Below, in pieces: positions 8,240 through 16,979 of a stretch of 64,000 nt of DNA; position 1 is the first letter of the stretch, and each line of letters begins with the position of its first letter. Position numbers and translations under genes: made by a program. A model generated the notes under the pieces. That model had not been told where the DNA came from. It saw nothing but the letters and a program-made list of their open reading frames with translations, and did no database searches. The DNA lies in contig NZ_CP091110.1 in NCBI RefSeq assembly GCF_021560175.1, positions 2,966,001-3,030,000 of the forward strand. Reading direction: 5' to 3'. The stretch comes from Neobacillus drentensis. GTDB taxonomy: Bacteria > Bacillota > Bacilli > Bacillales > Cytobacillaceae.

Positions 8240-9238
8240 TTGAATAATAAAAAGGCAATTAGTTCAGCAGAGATTGGAACACTTTGGCTTACTTATCGTC
8301 AGAAAACCCTTATTTTGAGAATACTGGAATATTTTAAAAAAAATGCGGATGATGAGGAAGCTAAGAATATTTTGGGAGGCTTGTGGCAACAGTTAAATTA
8401 TTATGTTTTACAAATTGAAGATCTATTTCAACAACAAGGAATTGCTTTTCCTGTAGGGTTTAAAAAAGAAGACGTTAATTTGGATGCCCCCAAATTATTC
8501 GACAATGGATTTGATATTATGTTTGTCCGCGTTTTAAAACAATTAAGCATGGGCTTGTACACGATAAGTATGAATATGTCCTACAATGATGATGTTACGA
8601 AGATTTACAAGGGACTTACTAGTGTTACTCAAGATATTTATACTTTATCTACTCAATATTTGCTTCAAAAAGGCATTCTTGCTCTTCCTCCAAAAGTTAC
8701 GATGCCGAAATCAACTGAGTTTATAGAAAGCATAAACTACAGGAGTGGGTTTAACCCATTTAGTGATAAAAGGGTTTTAAATGATATTGAAATAGGATTT
8801 CTCCATCATGGAATTGAGACAAATAATATTGGATTGCAACTAATAATGGGTTTTGCCCAATGTGCACAGAACAAAGAGGTTAAAGAATATTTTTTAAAAG
8901 GTAAAGAACTTGCGAAAAAACAAATAAAAGAAATGACAGATACTCTATTAGAAAGCGATGTTCAATTCTCTGCTACTTCTGGAAGCACTGTAACTACTTC
9001 AACAATCCCACCATTTTCTGATAAACTCATGATGTCTTGTATATACTATCTCGATGGTTTTGGCATGGTGGGAACTAGCATTGGATTATTTTTCACATTA
9101 AGAAATGATATTGCCATGAAATCAGCATTAATAGGAAAAGATATTTATTTATATGGAAGAGAAGGAGTTGAGATTATGATTAAAAACGGATGGCTTGAGG
9201 AACCGCCTCAAATGGAGAATCGAAATAAATTAATGTAG
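8240..9238 (+). CDS. DUF3231 family protein (332 aa)
   Basis: The protein has two helical repeats of about 160 residues. Each opens with an SAEIGTLW- or DIEIGFLHHG-like motif and contains a four-helix, ferritin-like pattern, which is the usual architecture of Bacillus DUF3231 proteins. Their function is unknown; some are linked to spores. The start is TTG at 8240, chosen because GGAGG lies 9 bases upstream. A possible promoter (TTGACT 8162, GTAAAT 8185) lies in the otherwise empty 7914-8239 gap. A paralogue is at 36148 on the other strand and a fragment at 5596. Confidence 0.82.
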   Translation: MNNKKAISSAEIGTLWLTYRQKTLILRILEYFKKNADDEEAKNILGGLWQQLNYYVLQIEDLFQQQGIAFPVGFKKEDVNLDAPKLFDNGFDIMFVRVLKQLSMGLYTISMNMSYNDDVTKIYKGLTSVTQDIYTLSTQYLLQKGILALPPKVTMPKSTEFIESINYRSGFNPFSDKRVLNDIEIGFLHHGIETNNIGLQLIMGFAQCAQNKEVKEYFLKGKELAKKQIKEMTDTLLESDVQFSATSGSTVTTSTIPPFSDKLMMSCIYYLDGFGMVGTSIGLFFTLRNDIAMKSALIGKDIYLYGREGVEIMIKNGWLEEPPQMENRNKLM

Positions 9239-9418
9239 AAGGAAAATTGAGTCAAATAACCTTAGTGTTATTCATTTAATACTAAACTGCAATGTGGAGG
9301 GATTTACTTTGAATACTTCACGTAATAGCTTAATATCATCCTTAATTACTTGATGAGGTTTTATTTTATTAAGATAAGAGATCTCAATAAAGATGATTTT
9401 TTTGGGGTGTTAAAATTC

Positions 9419-9466
9419 AACAAAATGGACCAATCAAATCACTGATTAGTCCATTTTGTTTTTTTA
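9419..9466 (+). terminator. Strong terminator downstream of DUF3231
   Basis: AACAAAATGGACCAATCA pairs with TGATTAGTCCATTTTGTT (one mismatch) around a 6-base loop and is followed by a T-rich tract. The preceding 180 bases hold a 14-codon TTG-started frame behind GGAGGG at about 9296, which I do not count as a gene. Confidence 0.75.
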
Positions 9467-9544
9467 TTTTGTTAAGTTGTAAACCATGCAAGTTTTATAG
9501 CGGTTTTGATATATCGGCTTAAGGACTACTAATTTTGAAGACCT

Positions 9545-9928
9545 TTATTTTCTAGACAAACTAACATCCCTATTTTTGCGGTTTTTGACCTCATCCATTT
9601 TTTTGTAAAAGCTTTCTTCCAAATCAATTTCAAAGTAATTGGCAAATTTAATCATATAGGCTAAGCAATCAGCAAATTCCTTCCCTAAGTCTTCCTTTGC
9701 ATTTTCTTTCGCTAAATCAAAAGCTTCACTATCCTTCATTCCATTTAAAATATGGCTATGGGTGAAATTAAAAGCTTTTCTAAGTTCTTCAGCGACTTCA
9801 GCTACCTCAGTGGTTAAGAGCATATAGTTGTTCAAGAGGGAAGCCCGTGTTTTCTCATAACTTTCATTAGAAATTTCCCAGTTCATTTCTTCATGATATT
9901 TTTTTAAAAATGTCTGCATTTCCTTCAT
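9545..9928 (-). CDS. MazG-like nucleotide pyrophosphohydrolase
   Basis: Family features are an all-alpha fold with a Glu/Asp-rich metal-binding pattern: LTTEVAEVAEELRKAF (about 37-52, the EExxE-type helix) and ENAKEDLGKEFADCLAYMIKFA (about 75-97, the ExxD helix). Such enzymes hydrolyse (d)NTPs or damaged nucleotides to monophosphates with Mg2+. ATG 9928 is chosen because AGAGGTGTC lies upstream; the longer frame from 9985 adds 19 residues without support. It is a lone gene, probably a house-cleaning enzyme of the MazG/DUF550 type. Confidence 0.8.
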   Translation of the reverse strand: MKEMQTFLKKYHEEMNWEISNESYEKTRASLLNNYMLLTTEVAEVAEELRKAFNFTHSHILNGMKDSEAFDLAKENAKEDLGKEFADCLAYMIKFANYFEIDLEESFYKKMDEVKNRKNRDVSLSRK

Positions 9929-10203
9929 TGTGACACCTCTATGTAATGATAATTTAAAAGTATATAGTAAGAAACAAGGTAACAAAGAGTTCTAGCTTAT
10001 TATAAAGGAAAGCTGCATAAATCCCTAAACAAATACATTTTGTTCAGTGAATAGCACCTGATAATCACGAATTCTTGTGGTGGGGATTCAGTCTTTAGCG
10101 CATTATATCGGAATTTCTATGATTTTGTAAAACGATTATTATTTACTATAATTCCTAAATTTGGAATAATGGAAAAGTATCACTTTATCAAAGGGGGAAT
10201 TTC

Positions 10204-11583
10204 ATGTTTCGTAGGAAAACGATGATCACGGTCCTAGCAACAGGTATGCTTTTATCATCAGGGGTGGTGTATGCTCAGACAAATAGTGCCCCACATGCAC
10301 AAGCATCCACAGCTTTTGACAACAAGGTTATCAAAAAAATCAGTGCAGAGAATATGTACAATACGATTAAGTATCTATCATCAGTGCCTAGGGAAGCGGG
10401 TACCGAGGGAGAGGTTCGCGGGGTTGAGTACATAGAGGGCCAGTTTAAGAGCTTGGGACTAGAAACGAGAAGAATACCGTTTCCGATCTATGATTATAAG
10501 ACAAAAAAACAACAGGCTATTGTTGACGGAGTAGATTTAAATGGGCGTGCCTTTAGCGGCAGTGGGAGCGGGAATGTAACGGCAGAGCTCGTTAATGTTG
10601 GAAAAGCATTAGCTGGCACGGTTCCGGATGAAGTGAAAGGGAAAATTGCCTTGGTTGTGCGGGGAGATATAACATTCGCTGAAAAAGTGCAGAATGTAGC
10701 TGCTAAAGGGGCAGTTGGGATACTGACGTATAACAACAGTCCTAATGGTAATAACTTTGGCCAAGCTAATGGGGAAATTCCCGCCGTGGCTATTACCCAA
10801 GCACAAGGGCAAGAATTGGTAGAAAAATTAAAGAACGGTCCTGTTACAGCCACCTTAGATGTCGATATCCAAACGATAGAGAAAACATCCTATGTGGTTG
10901 AGGCTAAATTAAAGCCTAACAAGAACAAGGATACAGGCGAGATTGTCACAATCGGTGCGCACCATGACTCCGTTCCTAATGGACCAGGAGCAAATGACGA
11001 TGCTTCCGGAGTTTCCGCCGTATTGGAGTTGGCACGAATTTTTGTCAATACTCCAATCGATACAGAAGTCCGCTTCCTGACATTCGGTTCTGAAGAAAGA
11101 GGGATGAAGGGATCATCCTATTATGTATCACAGCTTCCACAGAGTGATACCGACCGCATGGTTGCCCACTTCCAAATGGATATGATTGGCGGGGCAGAGG
11201 CAGGAGAAGATCATCCATTAGGTGGACTAATTATGTACACCATTGACGGTCATAAAAATCTTGTTACAGACTTAGGAGCGTCGGCCTCATCGAGAATGTA
11301 TGATGTGGCAGTGCCGTATGGACAGTTAGGAAGAAGTGACCATCAGCCATTCCACGACGTGGGCATACCTTCTGCTTTATTTATTCATTCACCTGTTGAA
11401 CCTCAGTATCACAAGCCAACAGATACGCTAGAACATATCAGTAAAGAAAAACTGCAGCAAGTTGCTTCAATTGTTGGAGCATCAGCCTATCAAATTGTAC
11501 GTCCCGATACACCGGCTCTTAATCGTGCACATGTAAGTCCAGCTTCAGTGGACTACGATTTCGAAAACCGTCCAGTAGATTAA
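10204..11583 (+). CDS. Secreted M28 family zinc aminopeptidase with PA domain
   Basis: A signal peptide (residues 1-25, ending VYAQT) exports the 459-residue protein. A protease-associated domain occupies about 120-205. The M28 catalytic domain follows with zinc ligands in GAHHDS (about 251-256), GANDDASG, the catalytic Glu pair in GSEERGMKG, then MDMIGG and RSDHQPFHDVGIP. The C-terminal YHKPTDTLEHI carries the last ligand His. The enzyme removes N-terminal amino acids from peptides outside the cell and probably serves nutrition. AAAGGGGGA is the ribosome binding site, and a terminator follows the stop. It forms a single-gene unit. Confidence 0.92.
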   Translation: MFRRKTMITVLATGMLLSSGVVYAQTNSAPHAQASTAFDNKVIKKISAENMYNTIKYLSSVPREAGTEGEVRGVEYIEGQFKSLGLETRRIPFPIYDYKTKKQQAIVDGVDLNGRAFSGSGSGNVTAELVNVGKALAGTVPDEVKGKIALVVRGDITFAEKVQNVAAKGAVGILTYNNSPNGNNFGQANGEIPAVAITQAQGQELVEKLKNGPVTATLDVDIQTIEKTSYVVEAKLKPNKNKDTGEIVTIGAHHDSVPNGPGANDDASGVSAVLELARIFVNTPIDTEVRFLTFGSEERGMKGSSYYVSQLPQSDTDRMVAHFQMDMIGGAEAGEDHPLGGLIMYTIDGHKNLVTDLGASASSRMYDVAVPYGQLGRSDHQPFHDVGIPSALFIHSPVEPQYHKPTDTLEHISKEKLQQVASIVGASAYQIVRPDTPALNRAHVSPASVDYDFENRPVD

Positions 11584-11604
11584 TAAGAAAATCAGATAAT
11601 CAGT

Positions 11605-11645
11605 AAAAACGCTAGAATCTTTACTTTGAATCTAGCGTTTTTACT
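11605..11645 (+). terminator. Terminator of the M28 peptidase gene
   Basis: AAAAACGCTAGAATC and its complement around TCTAGCGTTTTT form a long stem with a T-run, starting about 20 bases after the stop codon. Confidence 0.85.
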
Positions 11646-11698
11646 ATAGGCGTAGCCCAACCACTAACGAAAGATTTTATGAATAAGGTGAGGGATTA

Positions 11699-11865
11699 GT
11701 AAAAGGGTGCTACACCTATTGAAGGTGTACACCTTTTTTAATTTTAGACTTATGGAAGTGACCTCATAGTGGGGGGATATCCGAACACTTGTGATAATTT
11801 CATTTATTAAATTTATCTATGTATAAATATTACCATTATAAATAGTCTCAAAATATTTGACACGG
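11699..11865 (-). pseudogene. Relic of the GntR repressor 3' end plus its terminator
   Basis: The segment aligns along its length with the last codons and terminator of the repressor genes at 15851 and 40977. The shared order is a hairpin of AAAAGGGTG..CACCTTTTTT type, a 'gtgacct' block, TTATTAAATTTAT, ATTACCATTATAAA and AGTCTCAAAATAT. Read on the minus strand it still spells YFETIYNGNIYT before a stop, matching YFETFYNGNxYTYKFNK. Nothing else of the operon remains here. Confidence 0.75.
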
Positions 11866-12558
11866 AGGAATAAAAATATGTATAATAAATAAGTTACCTT
11901 TTGGGATTTTTCAACAAAGCCAACCTCACCAAACGTGTATGTTTTTGCTCACTTAATCTATTATCCTGTATTAATCCTCTATGGATAGTTATCAATGGGC
12001 TCCTTTTCCATCCATTAATCTTATTTAAAACCATTTTCGGTACATACTGAAAATCCATATCCCCGGTTATATATATATCCTTACAAATTAGGTATTGGAA
12101 AACCTTAAAAAATCTTGGATATCCTCAGCTTTTAGGTTGAGGTGTATTTTTCTTTGTTTATATTGTGTAAACAATCTTCTTTACCCTCCTATATGATAGT
12201 ACTGCCTGATCATGCACAGGGAAATCAAAATCAGGAACTAATAGTGAAGCAACATTTGGAGCCTACTATTGTTTGACTTAAAAAAGTCTTTATTCTGTGC
12301 AGACAAATTTAAAAAATACATTTCCAGCCGGCAAAGGAAGGGAACAGTTCGGCCATTCTGTATTTTCGAGTGGGGCGAACAAATGCAACATGCATATCCC
12401 TTTTCCGATCCTCACAATATAAGGAACCAAAAATATCTAAGGTTAGATATATTGTGAGATTGATAATTTAATAGTAAGTGGAATCTTTCGTCAGAAAAAA
12501 AGCTGACGATTAATTTGGCCGGTTTCCAGGAAATGATTTTGGAAAAGAGGTTAAGTTA
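11866..12558. other. Gene-poor region upstream of the EamA gene
   Basis: I see no credible gene. A 62-codon frame at 12269-12457 has no ribosome binding site or protein-like composition. Weak hairpins lie at about 12119-12155 and 12489-12511 (CGTCAG..CTGACG), the latter just before the transporter gene. Confidence 0.4.
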
Positions 12559-13545
12559 ATGAATGTAAAAAAGATTAAAAAAGCTAGAATGGGTACACTC
12601 CTCGGTGGAACTTCAGCGATTACTTGGGGAATCGACACGGTGATCATTGGCATCATAATTGCTAGTACACCGTTTAAACAGAATGTGTTACTTGCACCAA
12701 TTATAGCCGCTTTCATGCATGACTTTTTCTCAGCACTTTGGATATCAATTTTAATGATTGTAAAGGGCGAATTTAAGAATGTATTAAAATTACTGAAAAC
12801 AAAGAGTGGAGCGATTTTAGTTTTAGGAGGATTGGCTGGCGGTCCTTTGGCCATGACCTCTTATTTTCTTAGTATTCAATATGTAGGAGTAACTTATGCG
12901 GCAAGTATTTCTTCTATATTCCCTGGAATAGGTGCTTTGCTTGCTTTCCTTTTTTTGAAGGAAAAAGCGAGAAAGAAAACTTGGGTCGGCGTATTTTTGA
13001 GTATAGTCGGCGTGACTATATTAGCATATTCTCCATCGGATGTTACCGTCGATCGTCACTTTTACATTGGAATTTTATTTGCATTAGGTGCAGCCATATT
13101 TTGGGGATTAGAGGGAGTGATTAGTGACTGGGGAATGAAAGGAAAAGAGGTCGTTCCACTATATGCGGTTAATATAAGACAGATGACCTCTGCACTCTGC
13201 TATGGATTATTAATTGTTCCATTCCTGCATGGACATCATTTCGCATTACAAGTAGCGTCATCCAACATCGTATGGATCATTGTTATTGCAGGTTTATTAG
13301 GCACTGCCAACTATTCTTTATACTACACATCCATTCATTTAATCGGTACGGCTAAAGGTCAATCCCTTAATAATACCTATGTTTTTTGGGCGATCGTAAC
13401 TGAAATGATCTTTATTGGCACCCCAATTAGCTTACAATTTGCTATCGGTGCGCTAATCGTCATTCTTGGTTCCATCCTCGTTACAGGAAACCTAAAAAAA
13501 GGACCAGAATGGCCGCTTGCAACCAACGGTGTTGTGAATCATTAA
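12559..13545 (+). CDS. EamA/DMT family transporter (328 aa)
   Basis: About ten hydrophobic helices form two EamA repeats (about 12-150 and 165-310), with the typical LGG..GGPLAMTSYF and YAASISSIFPGIGALLAFLFLKEK segments. Family members move small metabolites or drugs across the cytoplasmic membrane; the substrate cannot be read from sequence. The ATG is preceded by GAGG at a 9-base distance. It is transcribed alone, with a hairpin at 12489-12511 in the leader. A second, unrelated EamA gene lies at 51983. Confidence 0.85.
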   Translation: MNVKKIKKARMGTLLGGTSAITWGIDTVIIGIIIASTPFKQNVLLAPIIAAFMHDFFSALWISILMIVKGEFKNVLKLLKTKSGAILVLGGLAGGPLAMTSYFLSIQYVGVTYAASISSIFPGIGALLAFLFLKEKARKKTWVGVFLSIVGVTILAYSPSDVTVDRHFYIGILFALGAAIFWGLEGVISDWGMKGKEVVPLYAVNIRQMTSALCYGLLIVPFLHGHHFALQVASSNIVWIIVIAGLLGTANYSLYYTSIHLIGTAKGQSLNNTYVFWAIVTEMIFIGTPISLQFAIGALIVILGSILVTGNLKKGPEWPLATNGVVNH

Positions 13546-14164
13546 TGAGCGGAACAACCGTATCATAAAAAAGTAAATTTTATTTTTCTAGCTGTCACTA
13601 ATAATTATCCGCAAAAACGGGCATTATACTATTCGAAGGGGAACAAAAAGTGATGATGAAAATCATCAACTATTGAAATGAGGTGTCTGTCGCAGACAAG
13701 TTCCGTTTCAATTGATCAGCTTCCTAACATTCTACCGTCATCCGATCATTATACGTTGAAAAACATATAAAGAAACAAGGGGATGGTTAGCTTGAACAAA
13801 GATCATTCTTTATCAAAACACTAACATTTTAAAAAATGAGGTGTTTATCAAAGAAAGAGACCTAAGCGAACGAAAATAAGGAGCATTCCCCTTCAAGAAG
13901 GCAGGATTCCATGCGGGTCCTGTCTTTCTTCGTATAACAATTGTTGGATAATAGTTGGATTTTATATATAAAAACTAATTTTGAAGAGGAATGCTGCCAT
14001 CATTCGAGAGCGGCTTTTCTTTTTGTACAAAATGGGCAGGGCAGTCTAGTTGAAAAGCTTCAGAGGAATTTGCATACGAAAAGAGCATAGGAAAAATATA
14101 TGTCACTTATTTACCGTTTTATGGTAATGTTGTAATAGTTTATATATTTCGGGGTGACAAAGTT
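13546..14164. other. Intergenic region with terminator at 13895-13936
   Basis: GGCAGGA pairs with TCCTGTC and is followed by TTTCTTC, a terminator-like hairpin. A TGTCTG-TCG-CAGACA mini-hairpin lies at about 13685-13699, and a 10-codon TTG frame behind GGGGATGG near 13790. No gene can be supported. A dispersed repeat lies at 14035-14057 (GGGCAGGGCAGTCTAGTTG). Confidence 0.4.
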
Positions 14165-14320
14165 ATGGGGATTATTTTAACTATATTTTATGGTTTTATT
14201 GGTTTAGTTGTTCTATTTCTTATCATTGCATATGCAGTTAGTGTTGGCATTGATAATTCTAAGCAAGTAAAGGCTCTAAGGTCCGAACTTAAGGAAATAA
14301 AAAAACAACTTAGTAATTAA
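14165..14320 (+). CDS. Small single-pass membrane protein (51 aa)
   Basis: A short frame begins MGIILTIFYGFIGLVVLFLI, giving one strong membrane helix (about 3-27). A basic and acidic helical tail (KALRSELKEIKKQLSN) probably forms a short coiled coil in the cytoplasm. GGGGTGACAAAGTT before the ATG supplies a ribosome binding site. Such small proteins often modulate a membrane partner, but none is encoded nearby. I infer a real gene from composition and spacing. Confidence 0.6.
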   Translation: MGIILTIFYGFIGLVVLFLIIAYAVSVGIDNSKQVKALRSELKEIKKQLSN

Positions 14321-14423
14321 TGTGATAAACTTTGTACCGAGTGGCTTTGGTAAGGGAAAATTGCTCGGTGAACCTTTAGAAATGGAGGCTTTTCTTCATT
14401 TCTCCCATCATATAGGTGATAAG

Positions 14424-14505
14424 AAAAAGGGTGAAACACCAGCAGAAGGTGTTCGCCCTTTTTCATTTTGTTTGGACTTTTGGAGTGACATTTATAGGTG
14501 AAAAT
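14424..14505. repeat. Orphan copy of the repressor terminator module
   Basis: AAAAAGGGTGAAACACC..GGTGTTCGCCCTTTTT followed by a 'tttggacttt..gagtgac' block matches the terminator and flank downstream of the GntR genes at 15776 and 40873. Here no repressor gene is attached. It can still act as a bidirectional terminator after the 51-residue membrane protein gene. Confidence 0.7.
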
Positions 14506-14855
14506 TTTTTAGTTTATAGTAGTGCTATTTTGATTGTTTGAAAACTTACTTCCAATTATAGGGAATCAATTAAATTTATAGTTATTACTGTTATAATAGT
14601 ACTATGAAATCAAATGATAAATGATTTGTTTGTAAGTTTTTACGAATCAACAACACAAATTTTTTAGATACCACTACTAAATGTTCATTTCTAATTTCCT
14701 AATGATATCTCTAAAAAATGGAATTTCATGGAAATAATATTGATCTAGAGGGTCAAAATAGTATTGTCGCGTTAAATATCAATTGGAGGAAGTAGTGGTT
14801 TCTGCACTAGGTTTTACAAAAGAAATCACAATATTTTAGGAGGAGAATTTACATC

Positions 14856-15548
14856 ATGAGTACGATCAACTTAAAGAAAGAACCTAAAAACAAGTGGCTC
14901 AAGTGGAGCAAGCCTGGCATTTTGGTACTTGCCGGATTATTAATAGGAACAACGTTATCTCAACCAATCGCTAAGAATCAAGAGATTGCTAGTTTAAAAG
15001 ACAAATTAAGTACTTACCAAAGTAAGGTGAGCAGTACTGAAAAGGACCTCACTGAACTTAAAAAGTCGACAAGCGATTGGACATCTTGGTCTAGCGATGA
15101 ACAACAACTAGCTAAGGACACCGTTCAGATGAAACGCGCTGATGATGCAGCCAAGAAAAAAGCGGAAGTAGAAAAGAAGAAAGCGGAAGTAGAAAAGGAA
15201 GCACAAAAGAAAGCACAAGAAGAAACTGCAGCGAATGCGGAAGAAGAAAGAATGGCTCCATATATAGAGAAAATCCAACAAGTTCCTTTTATGGGATGTA
15301 CGTTAGAAGTTGATTATAAGAATAAAGAGTTGGATTTTACACTACATGACAGAGATATCCTATATATAGAACCTGAACAATTTGGCGGCAAAAAGGATAT
15401 GGAGGCATGGAAGAAATTTATTGAGGTTTTCGTAGGATATTCATCAAACATCCCAAGTGATTATACAGTTGTGCTCAGTGATTCAAATGGAGGCGGGTTA
15501 CTAATAGCAAAGGATGGTAAAGTAAAACTTGACCTTTTTTCAGAGTAA
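14856..15548 (+). CDS. Membrane-anchored coiled-coil protein (230 aa), function unknown
   Basis: After a short basic cytoplasmic start, one membrane helix (about 19-37, PGILVLAGLLIGTTLS) anchors the protein. Residues about 45-125 form a coiled coil that includes a tandem KKKAEVE repeat and an Ala/Lys/Glu-rich tract. The C-terminal domain (about 130-230) is globular with one Cys (FMGCTLEVDYKNKELDF) and no catalytic motif I recognise. AGGAGGAG upstream is a strong ribosome binding site. Immediately downstream lies the first GntR-PTS locus, but no shared function is evident. Confidence 0.65.
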   Translation: MSTINLKKEPKNKWLKWSKPGILVLAGLLIGTTLSQPIAKNQEIASLKDKLSTYQSKVSSTEKDLTELKKSTSDWTSWSSDEQQLAKDTVQMKRADDAAKKKAEVEKKKAEVEKEAQKKAQEETAANAEEERMAPYIEKIQQVPFMGCTLEVDYKNKELDFTLHDRDILYIEPEQFGGKKDMEAWKKFIEVFVGYSSNIPSDYTVVLSDSNGGGLLIAKDGKVKLDLFSE

Positions 15549-15775
15549 GGGGGTGTAAATACCTCTATTTTTTGTTGGTTTACGAACTTGAAAAATAGAA
15601 AGAACCAAGGATTTAATTAACGGGTTCACTTTTAGGTGTGTTCTATTCGTTGACTTGATAATTTAGGTAAGAAAAATTAAGGGAATTTGTTGGGAAATCA
15701 AGCATTTCAATCACAAATTCAGGAAATTTAAAAAGGCTGCTGCAAAACAAAAGATAACAATATGTAGGAGGATAA

Positions 15776-15817
15776 GAAAAAGGGTGAACCACCAGTTAAA
15801 GGTGTTCACCCTTTTTC
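15776..15817. terminator. Terminator of GntR repressor, copy 1
   Basis: GGGTGAAC pairs with GTTCACCC inside A/T-runs on both sides, so it works in either direction. It ends the minus-strand repressor gene. Homology with copy 2 starts about 50 bases further left (about 15726). Confidence 0.8.
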
Positions 15818-15850
15818 TTTATAAGGAGATATCCAACTACTTCTGATAAA

Positions 15851-16564
15851 TTACTTATTAAATTTATATGTATAGATATTTCCATTATAAAAAGTCTCAA
15901 AATAACCAAGTATGCTTTCCTTACCATCAAACGAAACGGTAGTGATCGCTTTTGATTTCAGAATGGCCCCTTGGTCAATTTGCAATAGTTTTTTCTGTTC
16001 AGTGGTAGGCAAAACGGCCTCCATCTCTAATTCACTGCCAAGTACAGTATAGTCTAAAGATTTCAAGTAATCATAAAAGGAATGATTTAAAGATTCTACA
16101 TTGATGGCAGGCAGGACTTCCGTAGATACATAGTTATAGCTTATAGCGATGGGAGTACCATTTCCGGTCCGTAATCGAACAAAATGATGAACAAAAATAT
16201 TTTCTTTTAAATTTAACTTTTTTGAGATGACAGGGATCTCGTTCGATTTTATTAGTTCATAGGTAAGGAGCTTAGATCCTGGTAAAAGCCCAATACTCTT
16301 CATATCTTCTGTGAAACTAGATTGACTTTCCAGTGACTTGGTAACATGCGAGGAAGATACAAAGCTGCCTTTTCCAGAAATCCGCGTGATTTGTTTTTTT
16401 TCAACAAGCCTATTTAGCGCTTTATTTATGGTCATTCTACTGTAACCAAAGAGTTCAGCTAGCTGTTCTTCCGTTTCAATCTGATCACCAACTTTTAGTT
16501 CCCCCGTATTAATCCTATTAATTAAATAATCTTCCACTATTGTATATTTTGGGGTTGTTTTCAT
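15851..16564 (-). CDS. GntR/UTRA family repressor, copy 1
   Basis: An N-terminal GntR winged helix (about 5-70, with INTGELKVGDQIETEEQLAE and YSRMTINKALNRL) is joined to a UTRA effector domain (about 95-235, ending YFETFYNGNIYTYKFNK). Members of this HutC-type group sense a sugar phosphate and release DNA. The gene is divergent from the PTS operon; the 415-base gap between them carries two GTATATAC-type sites that this protein probably binds. The copy at 40977 is nearly identical over the DNA-binding domain, so the two repressors could cross-regulate. AAGGGGTC precedes the ATG. Confidence 0.9.
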   Translation of the reverse strand: MKTTPKYTIVEDYLINRINTGELKVGDQIETEEQLAELFGYSRMTINKALNRLVEKKQITRISGKGSFVSSSHVTKSLESQSSFTEDMKSIGLLPGSKLLTYELIKSNEIPVISKKLNLKENIFVHHFVRLRTGNGTPIAISYNYVSTEVLPAINVESLNHSFYDYLKSLDYTVLGSELEMEAVLPTTEQKKLLQIDQGAILKSKAITTVSFDGKESILGYFETFYNGNIYTYKFNK

Positions 16565-16666
16565 CTATTTATGACCCCTTTCTTTGAAAATTTTCTATTA
16601 CGCAATAATAGTTTATTCCGTCTTGACAGTATTATGAGACTTTAATGGATGGAGAGAGAATAAAAT

Positions 16667-16696
16667 TATATACATATTCACATTTGTATATACATA
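16667..16696. promoter_or_regulatory. Putative repressor operator 1, operon copy 1
   Basis: TATATACATA, 8 bases, then TGTATATACATA. The core TGTATATACA is a perfect palindrome of the kind bound by HutC-type GntR proteins. The same element recurs at 16797, 41801 and 41923. A TTGACA lies at 16623-16628 upstream. Confidence 0.65.
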
Positions 16697-16796
16697 TTGA
16701 AGTAATATCCATATAAAGTAAGGAATATTTTCCGATAGCTGAGTCATTAGATGAGGTTTTGAATGAATAATAAGGAGGAGAAATTAATTTTAAAAA

Positions 16797-16826
16797 TATA
16801 TACATATTCATATTTGTATATACATA
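16797..16826. promoter_or_regulatory. Putative repressor operator 2, operon copy 1
   Basis: This is the same bipartite TATATACATA / TGTATATACATA element as site 1, 130 bp downstream, between a purine-rich AAGGAGGAG motif and the first gene. Two sites at this distance could support looping. Confidence 0.65.
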
Positions 16827-16979
16827 ATATCTAACAAATCCACTTCCAGTAAGGAAGTTACAACTACCTTTTTCTAACTATTTTGTCATTCATTAAATGA
16901 GTCATGAATGATAGGAGGTGTGAATCTTTAAATAAGTATACCAGAAATGGATTTGCTAAGTTAATAGGAGTGATTGGTA

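Noticed and set aside
9310..9354. 14-codon TTG frame behind GGAGGG
   Set aside because: Too short, non-ATG start and no downstream gene to regulate on that strand.
12269..12457. 62-codon plus-strand frame
   Set aside because: No ribosome binding site, odd amino-acid composition and no recognisable domain.
16769..16835. Possible 23-residue leader peptide across operator 2 of operon copy 1
   Set aside because: The start is not conserved in operon copy 2, where the matching frame stops after a few codons.
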